Assembly (NCBI RefSeq): GCF_900107395.1
Contig: NZ_FNPW01000019.1
Coordinates: forward strand, 1-64,000
DNA: 64,000 nucleotides
Direction: 5' to 3'
Source: Pseudomonas sp. NFIX28
Lineage (GTDB): Bacteria; Pseudomonadota; Gammaproteobacteria; Pseudomonadales; Pseudomonadaceae
The notes under the pieces were generated by a model. It did not search any database, was not told the DNA's origin, and was given only the letters and a program-made list of their open reading frames with translations. Shown in pieces: positions 1 through 9,012 of the stretch (positions are counted from its first letter, which is position 1; the number at the start of each line of letters is the position of its first letter). The translations under genes were made by a program, and so were the position numbers.

Positions 1-633
1 CAGGTTGTGGTTGAACACATCCGGCGGCTCGGCCGCGGTAATTTCCAGCGCCACGTCCATGCGGCCACGGTAGTCCGGGACCAGGGTTTCCAGCTGCACG
101 TTCGGCGACAGCTTGCGGATTTCACGGATGCAGTCGGCAAAGTGCTGGGCACCGCCGTCGCGCAGGTCGTCACGGTCGACCGAGGTGATCACCACATACT
201 TCAGGCGCAGGTCGGCGATTGCTACCGCCAGGTTCATCGGCTCATCGACATCCAGAGGCTTCGGACGGCCGTGACCGACGTCGCAGAACGGGCAACGACG
301 GGTGCAGATGTCGCCCATGATCATGAAGGTCGCGGTACCGCCGGAGAAGCATTCGCCCAGGTTCGGGCAGGATGCCTCTTCGCAGACGCTGTGCAGTTTG
401 TGCTTGCGCAGCAATTGCTTGATCCGGTCGACTTCCGGGGAAACCGGAATACGCACGCGAATCCAGTCAGGTTTCTTCGGCAGTTCGGTGGTCGGGATGA
501 TCTTCACCGGGATACGTGCGACTTTCTCGGCACCGCGCAATTTAACGCCGGTTTCAACTTTCGCACGGGCCGGACGCTCGGAAACATCCAGCGTCGGGAT
601 CAGGGTTTGCACAGCGTCTTGCGCAGTAGTCAT
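1..633 (-). CDS. lipA: Lipoyl synthase (3' end outside window)
   Basis: Radical-SAM enzyme that inserts two sulfurs into protein-bound octanoyl groups to make lipoyl cofactors. The visible first 211 codons hold the auxiliary-cluster cysteines C84, C89 and C95, then the radical-SAM CxxxCxxC at C110, C114 and C117 (CTRRCPFC). This ordering is diagnostic for LipA. The start is the ATG at 633, one base past the lipB stop region, so lipB and lipA read as one unit with LipB supplying octanoyl-protein. The gene runs off the left edge of the window, so its C-terminus cannot be assessed. Confidence 0.96.
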   Translation of the reverse strand, partial: MTTAQDAVQTLIPTLDVSERPARAKVETGVKLRGAEKVARIPVKIIPTTELPKKPDWIRVRIPVSPEVDRIKQLLRKHKLHSVCEEASCPNLGECFSGGTATFMIMGDICTRRCPFCDVGHGRPKPLDVDEPMNLAVAIADLRLKYVVITSVDRDDLRDGGAQHFADCIREIRKLSPNVQLETLVPDYRGRMDVALEITAAEPPDVFNHNL

Positions 634-634
634 A

Positions 635-1285
635 TCAGTCGATTCCGCCCGTTAGGGTCGTCTGCTCAGCATAGTCGAGGTGTTTGACGAGCTGCGCACG
701 CAGCCGGGCACTTACCTCGGCAAATTCAATCGGTCCTGTGTGGTCGCTCAGCTGGGTCATTGCCAGCCCGGCATAGCCACAGGGGTTAATCCGTCGAAAC
801 GGCTGCAGATCCATGTCCACGTTCAAGGCCAGTCCATGAAAGGAACAACCGTGACGGATCCGCAGGCCCAGGGAGGCGATTTTCGCGCCATCGACGTAAA
901 CGCCCGGAGCATCCGGCTTGGCCGCCGCAGCCACGCCGTAGCTGGCCAGCAGCTCGATCAGGCACTGCTCCATGCGGCTGACCAGGTCGCGTACGCCAAA
1001 GCCCAGGCGACGCACGTCCAGCAGCAGATAGGCCACCAGTTGGCCTGGGCCGTGGTAGGTCACCTGGCCACCGCGGTCGACCTGCACCACCGGGATATCC
1101 CCCGGAAGCAACAGATGTTCGGCCTTGCCCGCCTGGCCCTGGGTAAAGACCGGCGGGTGCTGCACCAGCCAGACTTCATCGGGAGCATCGGTGCCGCGTT
1201 CGTTGGTAAAGCGTTGCATGGCCTGCCAGACCGGCTCGTAGGCCATCTGGCCGAGCTCGCGAAAGCCCAGCGTTTGTGGCATCAC
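635..1285 (-). CDS. lipB: Octanoyl-ACP:protein octanoyltransferase
   Basis: Transfers octanoate from acyl carrier protein to lipoyl domains, the step before LipA. The 216-residue length is normal. Family motifs are present: GGQVTYHGPGQL near 72-83, the active-site lysine in GAKIASLG (K135) and the nucleophile cysteine in NPCGY (C169). The start ATG overlaps the stop of the upstream ybeD-like gene by four bases, and its own stop abuts lipA. This gives a ybeD-lipB-lipA transcription unit, as in other gammaproteobacteria. Confidence 0.96.
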   Translation of the reverse strand: MMPQTLGFRELGQMAYEPVWQAMQRFTNERGTDAPDEVWLVQHPPVFTQGQAGKAEHLLLPGDIPVVQVDRGGQVTYHGPGQLVAYLLLDVRRLGFGVRDLVSRMEQCLIELLASYGVAAAAKPDAPGVYVDGAKIASLGLRIRHGCSFHGLALNVDMDLQPFRRINPCGYAGLAMTQLSDHTGPIEFAEVSARLRAQLVKHLDYAEQTTLTGGID

Positions 1286-1557
1286 AGCACCATGTGCACG
1301 AAACCGGTGGCCCGCAACTCGCTGTTGATGTCGTACAGCTGTTCTTGACCGGTGGCGGTAATGTGCAACTGGATGGTCGTGTACTTGCCGTTGGTGCTCT
1401 GGCGCTCGGCCAGGGTCTTGTGGTCAACGGTCGCGTGTTTTTCAAGGATCGCGATGATCTTGTCCTTGAAACCCACGCCGGTGTCGCCGATCACCTTAAT
1501 CGGGTAATCCGCGCAGGGGAATTCGATCTTTGGCGCCTTTACTTCGGTGTCTGTCAT
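1282..1557 (-). CDS. ybeD: YbeD/DUF493 family protein
   Basis: A 91-residue protein of the DUF493 (YbeD) family, a small ferredoxin-like regulatory fold found next to lipB in many proteobacteria; its biochemical role is not settled. The start was placed at the ATG at 1557 (MTDTEVKAPK) rather than an upstream in-frame ATG at 1698, because that extension runs into the end of dacA and is not conserved-looking. It overlaps the lipB start by four bases, indicating translational coupling. Confidence 0.9.
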   Translation of the reverse strand: MTDTEVKAPKIEFPCADYPIKVIGDTGVGFKDKIIAILEKHATVDHKTLAERQSTNGKYTTIQLHITATGQEQLYDINSELRATGFVHMVL

Positions 1558-1636
1558 GGCGTAACGGCCTCGTAAGCCGTGGCGACGGACGCGGCCCCCA
1601 CTCTGCTTCAGAGGGAGGCCACGCGGGTCGACAATA

Positions 1637-2794
1637 TCAGTTGAACAAGCCGTAGAAGAATAGACGGATGCTATCCCACATGCGGCGGAAGATACCACCT
1701 TCGTCGACCGCGTCCAGAGCGATCAGATCGGCGCTGTGCACCACCTTGTCGTCCAGTTTCACTTCGACTTTACCGATCACATCGCCCTTGGCGATAGGCG
1801 CGATCAATTGTGGATTCATGGTCATGCTGGCAGCGAGCTTCTTCAGCTGGCCTTTTGGCATGGTCATGGTCAGGTCCTGGGCCAGACCGGCCTTGATCTG
1901 GGAGGTAGTGCCTTTCCAGACAGGGGCCTGAGCCAGCTCGGTGCCCTTCTGGTAGAAGGTCTGGGTTTCGAAGAAGCGGAAACCGTAGGTCAGCAGCTTC
2001 TGGGTCTCGGCCGCGCGAGCCTGCTCGCTGTTGGTACCGAACACCACAGCGATCAGGCGCATGCCGTCACGTACGGCGGAAGACACCATGCAATAGCCGG
2101 CTTCGTCGGTGTGACCGGTTTTCAGGCCGTCAACGGTCTTGTCGCGCCACAGCAACAGGTTGCGGTTAGGTTGCTTGATGCCGTTCCAGAAGAACTCTTT
2201 CTGCGAGTAGATCGCGTAGTGAGCCGGGTCTTCGTGAATGATGGCGCGAGCCAGCACCGCCATGTCGTGCGCCGACGAGTAGTGCTCGGGGTTCGGCAGG
2301 CCGGTCGGGTTCATGAAGTGGCTGTTGGTCATGCCCAGGTCGCCGGCCGTCTTGTTCATCATGTCGGCAAAGGCGTCTTCGCTGCCGGCGATGTGCTCGG
2401 CAACCGCGACGCTGGCGTCGTTGCCCGACTGAATGATGATGCCGTGCAACAGATCGCTGACAGTGACCTGCGAGCCGACCTTGATGAACATCCGCGAACC
2501 GCCGGTACGCCAGGCGTTCTCGCTGACGGTCACCGGGTCGTTCTCACCGATCTGGCCGCGACGGATTTCCAGGGTCGCGATGTAGGCTGTCATCAGCTTG
2601 GTCAGGCTGGCGGGCGGCAGACGCTGGTCACCGTTGTTCTCCACCAGCACGTTACCGCTGCTGGCATCCATGAGCACATAGGACTTGGCGGCCAGCTGCG
2701 GTGGCGACGGCATCACTTCTACCGCCCAGGCGGCAGGCGTGATGATCAGCGGGACAAGCAGGCACAGGCGTTTGGCAAAGGTGGTGATGTTCAT
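1637..2794 (-). CDS. dacA: D-alanyl-D-alanine carboxypeptidase (PBP5/6 type)
   Basis: Low-molecular-mass penicillin-binding protein that trims the terminal D-Ala of peptidoglycan pentapeptides in the periplasm. A signal peptide ends near residue 24 (AWA). The three active-site motifs are intact: S63-LT-K66, S123-G-N125 and K225-T-G227. A PBP5 C-terminal beta domain follows, and the last residues (RMWDSIRLFFYGLFN) form the amphipathic membrane-anchoring helix. It sits downstream of rlpA in the cell-wall cluster. In P. aeruginosa the gene at this place is called dacC; I use the general family symbol. Confidence 0.95.
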   Translation of the reverse strand: MNITTFAKRLCLLVPLIITPAAWAVEVMPSPPQLAAKSYVLMDASSGNVLVENNGDQRLPPASLTKLMTAYIATLEIRRGQIGENDPVTVSENAWRTGGSRMFIKVGSQVTVSDLLHGIIIQSGNDASVAVAEHIAGSEDAFADMMNKTAGDLGMTNSHFMNPTGLPNPEHYSSAHDMAVLARAIIHEDPAHYAIYSQKEFFWNGIKQPNRNLLLWRDKTVDGLKTGHTDEAGYCMVSSAVRDGMRLIAVVFGTNSEQARAAETQKLLTYGFRFFETQTFYQKGTELAQAPVWKGTTSQIKAGLAQDLTMTMPKGQLKKLAASMTMNPQLIAPIAKGDVIGKVEVKLDDKVVHSADLIALDAVDEGGIFRRMWDSIRLFFYGLFN

Positions 2795-2977
2795 CCGTCT
2801 CTCGAAATTGCTAATGGAAACTTGTCCTTGCGGACAAAACTATTCAGACAGCCTTCTAAAGGGCTGTCGCGTGTTCAGTTGTTCACTCACTGACCCTTGC
2901 CGGGCTTTTGTTGTACGACGAGCCAACAACCTGGGTTCACCCCGCAAATTGCGGGCGAACCATGAATCAGAATCCGA

Positions 2978-3979
2978 TTACTCGGCAGTTACCAGGCTCG
3001 GCTGCCCAAGATTAGCCAGCCGGACACTGTTCTGCACTTGCTGGATCTCACCCGGCGAGCCGATCGGCCCCAGGCGTACTCGGTGCAGCGTCTGTTGATT
3101 GCGCACGATCGAGCTGATGAACACCGGAGCGCTCACCATCCCGCTCAGCTTCGAGCGCAGGAGCTCGGCAGCGTCCGGGTTGGCGAAGGCGCCCACCTGC
3201 AGATACTGGCCAGAGGCTTGCGCAGAAGCGTTTTTTTTTGCATCCAGCTGCACCGGCACAACGGCCGCGGCGTGCTGCTGCGGAGGCGGAGTCCACTGCT
3301 CTACAGTCCCTGTGGACGCCGTCACCACTGGCGCGGCTTTCGGCTCGTTGAGCATCAAGGGGGCCGGCCGGCCGCGTTGGGCCCACCATTCCTGCGGGTC
3401 GATGCCCTCGACCTTGACCCGGGCGGTGCCGGTCTCGGCGTAACCGAGCTTCTTGGCCGCGGCATAGGACAAATCGATGATCCGGTCCGAATAGAACGGC
3501 CCACGGTCGTTGACCCGCAGGATCACGCTCTTGTGGTTGTCCAGGTTGGTCACCCGGACATAGCTTGGCAAAGGCAGGGTCTTGTGCGCCGCACTCATGC
3601 CGTACAGGTCATACACCTCGCCATTGGCGGTGTTTTGCCCATGGAACTTGGTGCCATACCAGGAGGCCGTGCCCGAAGCGACATAACGCTTGGATTCGGC
3701 CATCGGGAAATAGGTCTTGCCCAGCACCGTATAAGGATTGGCCTTGTACGGACCGGTGTGCAGGGTCGGCGTGGCGTCGGGAATACGCGATACATCGACG
3801 TCCCACCACGGTGCGCCATCTTTGTGGGCACGGTTGATGTCCAGGCCCGGCGTCGCACGTACAGCCGTCGTCGGGGCCTTCTGTTTCGGCGCCTTGGTTG
3901 ACGAACAACTGACCACCAGCAAGGACAACGCGGCAAGAGCCACCAGCTTCAGGGGTTTGCGGATTGGCGATGCCAGCAT
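2978..3979 (-). CDS. rlpA: RlpA septal-ring lytic transglycosylase lipoprotein
   Basis: Outer-membrane lipoprotein that cleaves denuded glycan strands at the division septum. The signal peptide ends in a lipobox with Cys25 (LLVVSC). The double-psi beta-barrel catalytic domain lies at about 101-190 (ASGTASWYG, NDRGPF), and a C-terminal SPOR domain (about 258-333, YLQVGAF) targets septal peptidoglycan. The gene starts where mltB ends, with the two overlapping by one base. A run of nine A residues (3231-3239, plus-strand T) in the linker before SPOR is a possible slippage site. Confidence 0.95.
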   Translation of the reverse strand: MLASPIRKPLKLVALAALSLLVVSCSSTKAPKQKAPTTAVRATPGLDINRAHKDGAPWWDVDVSRIPDATPTLHTGPYKANPYTVLGKTYFPMAESKRYVASGTASWYGTKFHGQNTANGEVYDLYGMSAAHKTLPLPSYVRVTNLDNHKSVILRVNDRGPFYSDRIIDLSYAAAKKLGYAETGTARVKVEGIDPQEWWAQRGRPAPLMLNEPKAAPVVTASTGTVEQWTPPPQQHAAAVVPVQLDAKKNASAQASGQYLQVGAFANPDAAELLRSKLSGMVSAPVFISSIVRNQQTLHRVRLGPIGSPGEIQQVQNSVRLANLGQPSLVTAE

Positions 3980-4992
3980 TACTTGACGCCCCGTGCTTGG
4001 ACCAGCTGTTCAGAGAGCTGATGTACGGCCATGGCGTACATCACGCTGCGGTTATAACGCGTGATCGCGTAGAAATTCTTCAGGCCCATCCAGTATTCGG
4101 GGCCATTGTCGCCTTCCAGGCGGAAAGCCGTGACCGGCATATCATCGCGCAGCGCATCATGACTCGACCAGCCCAGCGCCCGCAACTCCCCGACGGTTTT
4201 CGTCGGCTCGATACCCGTGGTCAGGCCCTCATCGACCTGCTCGCCGCGCACCTCGGCCCGGCTGACCACCGGCTGCCCGGTTTCCCAGCCATGACGCTTG
4301 AAGTAGCTGGCGACGCTGCCGATGGCATCGTCCGGATTGGTCCAGATATTGATATGGCCATCACCATCGAAGTCCACAGCATAGGCGCGAAAACTGCTCG
4401 GCATGAACTGCGGCAAGCCCATGGCGCCGGCGTAGGAGCCTTTCAGGGTCAACGGGTCGACCTGTTCTTCACGAGCCAACAGCAGGAATTCACGCAACTC
4501 CTTGCGGAAGAAATCGGCACGTGGCGGGTAATCGAAGCCCAGGGTCGACAGAGCGTCGATCACCCGATAGTTGCCGGTGTTGCGTCCAAAGAAGGTTTCG
4601 ACGCCGATGATCGACACGATTACCTGGGCCGGTACGCCGTATTCCTGCTCGGCGCGAGCCAGCACCGCCTCGTGCTGGCGCCAGAAGTCCACACCGCGGG
4701 CAATACGCGCGTCGGTAATGAACATCGGCCGGTATTCTTTCCACTGTTTGACCCGTTCGGCGGGACGGGAAATGGCGTCGAGGATCGACTGCTTGCGCTC
4801 GGCCTCACGGAACACACCCATCAACTGTTCGCCCGCGAAGCCATAGTCGCGAGTCATTTCGCCCACGAACTCGGCCACCTGAGGTGAGCCTTCGTATTCG
4901 CCGCCGGCCAGCGCTTCCTGCGCCGCGCCAAGGATGCCTACCAGACCGACCCACGGCGCATACCGAGCGGTCCAGCCACGCATTGCTTGCAT
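3979..4992 (-). CDS. mltB: Lytic murein transglycosylase B (SltB1-like)
   Basis: Periplasmic lytic transglycosylase that cleaves the MurNAc-GlcNAc bond with formation of 1,6-anhydroMurNAc. The catalytic glutamate is E132 in GVETFFG. The GAMGLPQFMPSS stretch and the calcium-loop-like DFDGDGHINIW are typical of the MltB family. The N-terminus is a cleavable signal peptide ending near ALAG without a lipobox cysteine, so the product is probably soluble, like P. aeruginosa SltB1 at the same locus. The ATG at 4992 is preferred over one at 5028, which would overlap rodA; an AAGGTG lies upstream. Confidence 0.93.
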   Translation of the reverse strand: MQAMRGWTARYAPWVGLVGILGAAQEALAGGEYEGSPQVAEFVGEMTRDYGFAGEQLMGVFREAERKQSILDAISRPAERVKQWKEYRPMFITDARIARGVDFWRQHEAVLARAEQEYGVPAQVIVSIIGVETFFGRNTGNYRVIDALSTLGFDYPPRADFFRKELREFLLLAREEQVDPLTLKGSYAGAMGLPQFMPSSFRAYAVDFDGDGHINIWTNPDDAIGSVASYFKRHGWETGQPVVSRAEVRGEQVDEGLTTGIEPTKTVGELRALGWSSHDALRDDMPVTAFRLEGDNGPEYWMGLKNFYAITRYNRSVMYAMAVHQLSEQLVQARGVK

Positions 4993-5009
4993 TGAATTCT
5001 TCACCTTAT

Positions 5010-6155
5010 TCAAACCTGCGCGATCCACTTACGATGGGTATGGATCGACATCAAAACCCCAAACGCTGACAGCAGCGTCACCAGCGAAGTTCCTCCGTAG
5101 CTAATGAACGGCAACGGCACCCCCACGACCGGCAACAGGCCACTGACCATACCGATGTTGACGAAAACGTAAACAAAAAACGTCATGGTCAGGGCGCCGG
5201 CAAGCAATTTGCCGAACAGCGTCTGCGCCTGGGCGGTAATCACCAGACCACGACCGATCAGCAGCAGATAGATCAGCAGCAAGGCGCAAATGCCCACCAG
5301 GCCGAACTCTTCGCCCATGACCGCGATAATAAAGTCGGTGTGGCTCTCGGGCAAAAAGTCCAGGTGGGACTGAGTGCCCAGCAACCAGCCCTTGCCGAAG
5401 ACGCCGCCGGAACCGATGGCTGCCTTGGACTGGATGATGTTCCAGCCGGTGCCCAGCGGATCGCTCTCCGGGTCGAGGAAGGTCAAAATCCGCTGTTTCT
5501 GGTAGTCATGCATGATGAAGAACCACATGGCGATCGCCACCGGCACCGCGGCAGCCAGCACGCTGAGGATCCAGCGCCAGCGCAGCCCCCCCATGAACAA
5601 TACGAAGGCGCCACCGGCAAGGATCAGCAGCGAAGTCCCGAGGTCCGGCTGGCGCACGATCAAAATGAACGGGATGCCGATCAGGACCAGGCTGATGCCC
5701 ACATGCTTGAGCTGCGGCGGCAAGCTGCGCTTGGCCAGGTACCAGGCGATGGTCGCCGGCATGATGATCTTCATGAACTCCGAGGGCTGGAAGCGAATCA
5801 CCCCCGGAATGTTGATCCAGCGGGTGGCGCCCATGGCGTTGTGCCCCATGACATCCACCACCACCAGCAATACCACGCCGAACACATAGGCCAGTGGCAC
5901 CCAGCGCGCCATGAAGCGGGGCTCGAGCTGGGCAATGACGATCATCGACACCAGGCCGATGCCGAACGACGTGGCCTGCTTGCCCAGCAGGTCCCAGCTC
6001 TTGCCGCTGGCCGAATACAGGACGAACAGGCTGCCGGCCGCCAGGGTCAGCAGCAGGATCAGCAATGGACCGTCGATATGCATGCGCTGCAACAGCGTCG
6101 CGCGACGACGCATCACATCCTCGCTGGAGAGGATGCGATCGAAATTACTCTTCAC
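5010..6155 (-). CDS. rodA: Rod-shape SEDS glycosyltransferase RodA
   Basis: Polytopic SEDS-family peptidoglycan polymerase of the elongasome, partner of PBP2. About ten membrane segments are visible, with the family motifs QPSEFMK, RQPDLGTS and PFISYGGTS. The start is taken as GTG at 6155 (VKSNFDRIL), which overlaps the end of mrdA by 11 bases and matches the usual Pseudomonas N-terminus; an ATG further upstream lies deep inside mrdA. Its neighbour mrdA encodes the cognate transpeptidase. Confidence 0.94.
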   Translation of the reverse strand: MKSNFDRILSSEDVMRRRATLLQRMHIDGPLLILLLTLAAGSLFVLYSASGKSWDLLGKQATSFGIGLVSMIVIAQLEPRFMARWVPLAYVFGVVLLVVVDVMGHNAMGATRWINIPGVIRFQPSEFMKIIMPATIAWYLAKRSLPPQLKHVGISLVLIGIPFILIVRQPDLGTSLLILAGGAFVLFMGGLRWRWILSVLAAAVPVAIAMWFFIMHDYQKQRILTFLDPESDPLGTGWNIIQSKAAIGSGGVFGKGWLLGTQSHLDFLPESHTDFIIAVMGEEFGLVGICALLLIYLLLIGRGLVITAQAQTLFGKLLAGALTMTFFVYVFVNIGMVSGLLPVVGVPLPFISYGGTSLVTLLSAFGVLMSIHTHRKWIAQV

Positions 6156-8040
6156 GGGCCGTAGCCTCCGCACTGATAGGGCCGCCGAACTCAGGCTTGA
6201 GCAGGCCATCCGGGCCGAGGAGCCAGGCGTCCATCACCTGGCGCACCACGGGGGCTGCCACGCCGGAGCCGGACTCGCCGTTCTCGACCATGACCGAGAC
6301 CACGATTTTCGGGTTTTCCGCCGGCGCGAAGCCGACGAACAGGGCGTGGTCGCGATGGCGTTCCTGAACCTTGGAGCGGTCGTACTTCTCGCCCTGCTTG
6401 ATCGCGACCACCTGGGCCGTACCACTCTTGCCGGCGATCCGGTACTGCGAGCCGATGGCCGCCTTGCGCGCCGTGCCACGAGCACCGTGCATGACCTGCT
6501 GCATGCCGTGGTTGACCTTCGTCCAGTCCGACGGATCGCGCAGGACGATGTCCGGCATCGGGTTTTCATCCACCGGTTTTTCGCCTTCGATGGTCTTGGC
6601 CAGGTGCGGACGGTTCCATTTGCCCTTGTTTGCCACCAGCGCCGTGGCCTGGGCCAGTTGCAGCGGAGTGGACTGCATATAGCCCTGGCCAATCCCCAGA
6701 ATCAGCGTCTCGCCCGGGAACCAGGCCTGGCGACGGGTGGCGCGCTTCCATTCCCGCGACGGCATCAGGCCCGGCGACTCCTCGAACATGTCCAGCGAGA
6801 CCTTCTGGCCGATACCGAACTTGTTCATGTATGCCGACAGCCGATCGATCCCCAGCTTGTGGGCCAGGTCATAGAAATAGGTGTCGTTGGACCGCATGAT
6901 CGCGGTGTCGAGGTCGACATAACCGTCGCCGCTGCGGTTCCAGTTACGGTATTTGTGATCGTAGTTGGGCAGTTGGTAGTAGCCCGGGTCATAGACCCGC
7001 GTGGCGGCTGTCACCACTCCCGCGTCCAGGCCGGCAATCGCCACCGCTGGCTTGATGGTCGAGCCCGGCGGATACAGGCCGCGCAGCACCCGGTTGAACA
7101 GCGGACGGTCGATGGAATCGCGCAGTTCGGCATAGGCCTTGAAACTGATGCCGGTGACGAACAGGTTCGGGTCGAAGCTCGGCTGGCTGACCATCGCCAG
7201 CACTTCCCCGGTGGCCGGATCCAGCGCCACCACCGCGCCACGCCGGCCGCCCAACGCGGCCTCGGCGGCTTCCTGCAGCTTGATGTCCAGGCTCAGGACG
7301 ATGTCCTTGCCAGGAATCGGGTCGGTACGCTTGAGCACCCGCAATACGCGACCCCGGGCGTTGGTCTCGACTTCTTCATAACCCACCTGGCCGTGCAGCT
7401 CGGGCTCGTAGAAACGCTCGATGCCGGTCTTGCCGATATGGTGGGTGCCGCTGTAGTTCACCGGGTCGAGGGTCTTCAGTTCCTTCTCGTTGATCCGTCC
7501 CATGTAGCCCACCGAGTGCGCAAAGTGCGCGCCCTGCGGGTAATGGCGGACCAACTGCGCCACCACTTCCACCCCTGGCAAGCGGAACTGGTTCACGGCG
7601 ATCCGGGCGATCTGTTCTTCGTTGAGCTCGAACAAAATCGGCACCGGCTCGAATGGCCGGCGCCCCTGCTTCATGCGCTTCTCGAACAGCGCCCGATCTT
7701 CCGGCGTCAGCTCCAGCACTTCGACAATCACGTCGAGCACCTGGCGCCAATTCCCGGAACGCTCGCGGGTCATGCTCAGGCTGAAACTCGGCCGGTTGTC
7801 GGCCACCACCACGCCATTACGATCGAAGATCAGGCCGCGAGTCGGCGGAATCGGCTGGACGTGAACCCGGTTGTTTTCCGACAGGGTCGAGTGATAGTCG
7901 TACTGGATCACCTGCAGGTAATACAGCCGTGCGATCAGCACCCCAATCAGGCACACCACGGCAATAGCCCCGAACACGACACGGCCACGCACCAGACGGG
8001 CGTCTTTTTCGTGGTCCTTGATACGGATCGGCTGGGACAT
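6145..8040 (-). CDS. mrdA: Penicillin-binding protein 2, elongasome transpeptidase
   Basis: Class B PBP that crosslinks peptidoglycan during side-wall growth. A short cytoplasmic tail is followed by one transmembrane helix (about 21-45), a pedestal domain (PTRGLIFDRNG near 66-75) and a transpeptidase domain. The active-site motifs are intact: S327-TI-K330, S384-N-D386 and K538-S-G-T541. Its 631 residues are typical for Pseudomonas PBP2 (pbpA). It is cotranscribed with rlmH upstream and rodA downstream, a linkage conserved across gammaproteobacteria. Confidence 0.96.
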   Translation of the reverse strand: MSQPIRIKDHEKDARLVRGRVVFGAIAVVCLIGVLIARLYYLQVIQYDYHSTLSENNRVHVQPIPPTRGLIFDRNGVVVADNRPSFSLSMTRERSGNWRQVLDVIVEVLELTPEDRALFEKRMKQGRRPFEPVPILFELNEEQIARIAVNQFRLPGVEVVAQLVRHYPQGAHFAHSVGYMGRINEKELKTLDPVNYSGTHHIGKTGIERFYEPELHGQVGYEEVETNARGRVLRVLKRTDPIPGKDIVLSLDIKLQEAAEAALGGRRGAVVALDPATGEVLAMVSQPSFDPNLFVTGISFKAYAELRDSIDRPLFNRVLRGLYPPGSTIKPAVAIAGLDAGVVTAATRVYDPGYYQLPNYDHKYRNWNRSGDGYVDLDTAIMRSNDTYFYDLAHKLGIDRLSAYMNKFGIGQKVSLDMFEESPGLMPSREWKRATRRQAWFPGETLILGIGQGYMQSTPLQLAQATALVANKGKWNRPHLAKTIEGEKPVDENPMPDIVLRDPSDWTKVNHGMQQVMHGARGTARKAAIGSQYRIAGKSGTAQVVAIKQGEKYDRSKVQERHRDHALFVGFAPAENPKIVVSVMVENGESGSGVAAPVVRQVMDAWLLGPDGLLKPEFGGPISAEATAREE

Positions 8041-8052
8041 TAGAGGCGCGGA

Positions 8053-8520
8053 CTATTTGTGGTAAGGGTGCCCGGACAGGACTGTCCAGGCGCGATACAG
8101 CTGTTCACCAATCAGGATCCGTACCAGCGGGTGCGGCAAGGTCAGCGGCGACAGCGACCAGCGCTGGTCCGCCCGCGCACAGACTTCCGGCGCCAGCCCC
8201 TCGGGGCCGCCGACCATGAAGTTCACGGTACGCGAGTCGAGGCGCCAGCGGTCCAGTTCCACCGCCAGTTGCTCGGTGCTCCAGGGCTTGCCGTGCACTT
8301 CGAGGGTGACGATCCGCTCGTTCGGGCCGACCTTGGCCAGCATGGCTTCGCCCTCCTGACGGATGAAACGAGCCACATCGGCGTTCTTGCCACGGGTATT
8401 GAGCGGTATTTCCACCAGTTCCAGCGCCAGCTCGGATGGCAGACGCTTGGCATATTCGTGCCAACCCTCTTCCACCCACTTGGGCATGCGTGAACCGACA
8501 GCGATCAGACGCAGGCGCAC
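8053..8520 (-). CDS. rlmH: 23S rRNA pseudouridine-1915 N3-methyltransferase
   Basis: SPOUT-class methyltransferase that modifies pseudouridine 1915 in helix 69 of assembled 70S ribosomes. Its 155 residues match the family length. The glycine-rich SAM-binding knot FMVGGPEGL and the C-terminal LPHPLVRILIGEQLYRAW signature are clear. It lies between rsfS and mrdA, the usual rsfS-rlmH-mrdA-rodA order, with ten bases separating it from rsfS. Confidence 0.97.
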   Translation of the reverse strand: MRLRLIAVGSRMPKWVEEGWHEYAKRLPSELALELVEIPLNTRGKNADVARFIRQEGEAMLAKVGPNERIVTLEVHGKPWSTEQLAVELDRWRLDSRTVNFMVGGPEGLAPEVCARADQRWSLSPLTLPHPLVRILIGEQLYRAWTVLSGHPYHK

Positions 8521-8529
8521 AGCCGTCCC

Positions 8530-8952
8530 TTATTGCTGGTCTTTGTTGAGCTTGGTGAAGTGCTCATGGGTGTGCTCCGGGCTGTGATGCTTGCCATCGG
8601 CCGCACGGCTTTGCTCGGCGCCCTGCCACAGACGCTCCAGGTCGTAGAACTGGCGCGCGGAGGCCGTCATCATGTGCACGATCACGTCGTCCAGGTCCAG
8701 CAGCACCCAGTCGCTGTCGCCCTTGCCTTCTTCACCCAGCGGCTTGACGCCCTGGGCCTTGACCATCTCGCGGACCTTTTCCAGCATCGCGCCGATCTGG
8801 CGGTTGGAAGTACCGGTGGCGATGATCATGTAGTCGGTGATGCTTTGCTTGTCGCGAACATCGATCACCAGGACGTCCTGGGCCTTGACGTCTTCCAGCG
8901 CGGCGACTGCCACCTTGACCAGATCTTCGCCTTTCATTACTTGGTTAGTCAT
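8530..8952 (-). CDS. rsfS: Ribosomal silencing factor RsfS
   Basis: Binds ribosomal protein uL14 and blocks joining of the 30S and 50S subunits in starved cells. The core Iojap/RsfS domain covers about residues 6-112 (VIDVRDKQSITDYMIIATG, DWVLLDLDDVIVHM). A charged, histidine-rich tail of about 30 residues (KHHSPEHTHEHF) extends beyond it, as is common in pseudomonads. It sits between nadD and rlmH, and an alternative ATG five codons in would change little. Confidence 0.96.
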   Translation of the reverse strand: MTNQVMKGEDLVKVAVAALEDVKAQDVLVIDVRDKQSITDYMIIATGTSNRQIGAMLEKVREMVKAQGVKPLGEEGKGDSDWVLLDLDDVIVHMMTASARQFYDLERLWQGAEQSRAADGKHHSPEHTHEHFTKLNKDQQ

Positions 8953-9012
8953 ATAAAACTCGTTCAGCTCGTATGTTTGGAGCGTTGCACGGCATTGGCC
9001 GGCAGCGCGCCT

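Noticed and set aside
5911..8043. A 710-codon plus-strand frame opposite rodA and mrdA
   Set aside because: Composition rich in Arg, His and Leu is typical of antisense frames in high-GC DNA; the minus strand holds rodA and mrdA with intact motifs.
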